20,362 bases of DNA from Paulinella micropora (lineage: Eukaryota; Cercozoa; Imbricatea; Euglyphida): the NCBI GenBank assembly GCA_009731375.1, contig BJOX01000003.1:401414-421775 (forward strand), given 5' to 3'. Under the pieces are notes generated by a model. It made no database searches. It was given only the letters and a program-made list of their open reading frames with translations, and was not told where the DNA came from. Both the position numbers and the translations under genes were made by a program. The stretch's first letter is position 1; each line of letters begins with the position of its first letter. This document shows, piece after piece, positions 19,897 through 20,362 of the stretch.

Positions 19897-19959
19897 CCGG
19901 TATGTTCAATGAAAATACTGGTCCAGAAATGGACCGGTATGTTCAATGAAAATACTGGT
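19897..19959. repeat. 26-bp perfect direct repeat, period 37
   Basis: CCGGTATGTTCAATGAAAAT plus ACTGGT occurs at 19897-19922 and 19934-19959. The bases between form a small hairpin GGTCC...GGACC. It adjoins the tRNA-like sequence and may be part of the same element. Confidence 0.9.
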
Positions 19960-20032
19960 GGCACCGACGGGAATCGAACTGGCGACAGGGCTCAGATGGT
20001 AGAACTTGAACACTGGGCTATCACGGTGTCCA
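19960..20032 (-). repeat. Degenerate tRNA-like sequence (possible SINE head)
   Basis: Read on the minus strand it starts GGACACCGTGATAGCCCAGTG, with TGATAGCCCAGTG close to a pol III box A, and ends AGTTCGATTCCCGTCGGTGCC, with GTTCGATTCC as box B. The length between is right for a tRNA, but the T-stem and anticodon stem no longer pair well. A functional tRNA is unlikely; a tRNA pseudogene or tRNA-derived SINE head fits better. Confidence 0.5.
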
Positions 20033-20096
<64 letters not shown>

Positions 20097-20097
20097 G
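20033..20097. repeat. (AAT)n tract 2
   Basis: About 21 uninterrupted AAT units directly abutting the tRNA-like sequence. Confidence 0.95.
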
Positions 20098-20362
20098 GCT
20101 TCCTCAGACTAAAGCATCAGATATCCAGATCCTGGACATGTGCCTCCATTGGGTCACCGGGGTCAGCCGATCCCAACGCATTGTCAGAACACCAAACAGA
20201 CATAGCAGCAACAGCAACAGCAGGGGCAGATGGGGGCTGTGAAGTGCATGAAGAGCTAGATGCGAGGGTGTTAGCTGAAGAGAAGAACTCGGAGACACTA
20301 CGCTGCGCTCCCGAACCCCTCTCTCTAGCCAGGACGTCCACACTGCGCGGACGGCCGCGCCG
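20098..20362. other. Right edge, no gene supported
   Basis: Begins with a flank related to that after the first (AAT)n tract, then CAGCAACAGCAACAGCAG-type sequence at about 20203-20222 and a GC-rich end. Minus-strand frames of 74-79 aa run off composition-biased sequence and are not believable genes, although a partial exon cannot be excluded at the edge. Confidence 0.4.

Noticed and set aside
19960-20032. Functional tRNA gene
   Set aside because: Box A and B resemble consensus but T-stem and anticodon-stem pairing is lost.

Overview
The window is eukaryotic nuclear DNA from a draft scaffold. Evidence: four N gaps, long tetranucleotide microsatellites, a Ty3/gypsy-type LTR-retrotransposon body, tRNA-like repeat debris, Kozak-type starts and no bacterial operon signals. 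The host cannot be named from sequence alone; a protist or marine invertebrate with a repeat-rich genome is plausible. A two-copy TTTAGGG motif at 7740-7754 is too short to assign lineage.

Left third (1 to about 7750, GC-rich, minus strand): a DNA-virus-like module. The large gene (226-5182) encodes a replication protein that I read as a family A DNA polymerase palm (motifs A, B and C visible) fused to a D5-like SF3 helicase and a Cys/His-rich tail. That is the architecture called TVpol in transpovirons, virophages and some polinton-like viruses. Its polymerase-bearing N-terminal part is present three times, separated by gaps, with a period of 1035 bp (345 codons). Upstream in the transcriptional sense (6198-7310) is a 370-aa protein with an apparent papain-order Cys...His...Asn protease signature. 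Between the two genes lie three tandem units of about 212 bp, each bounded by inverted TTATGACAC/GTGTCATAA motifs. These are iteron-like and could be an origin or regulatory array. A second, about 168-bp tandem repeat lies just upstream of the protease-like gene. No capsid or packaging-ATPase gene is in the window, so this is either part of an integrated virus or a capsid-less replicon.

Middle (about 7755-11083): no supported gene. It holds a palindrome-rich stretch, a large (TGTA)n block, about 400 bp of spacer, and a (TACA)n/(TACC)n block. The two blocks are reverse complements of each other and could fold back.

Right (11084-19010, plus strand): a degenerate Ty3/gypsy-type retrotransposon in the order Gag - retropepsin-like - RT - RNase H - integrase - GPY/F module - unusual C-terminal extension of about 290 aa. 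Its reading frame is broken by five in-frame stops and four frame changes, so this copy is probably dead. Long terminal repeats were not recognised.

Far right (19011-20362): non-coding DNA with two (AAT)n tracts that share a related downstream flank, a 26-bp direct repeat, and a degenerate tRNA-like (SINE-head-like) sequence on the minus strand.
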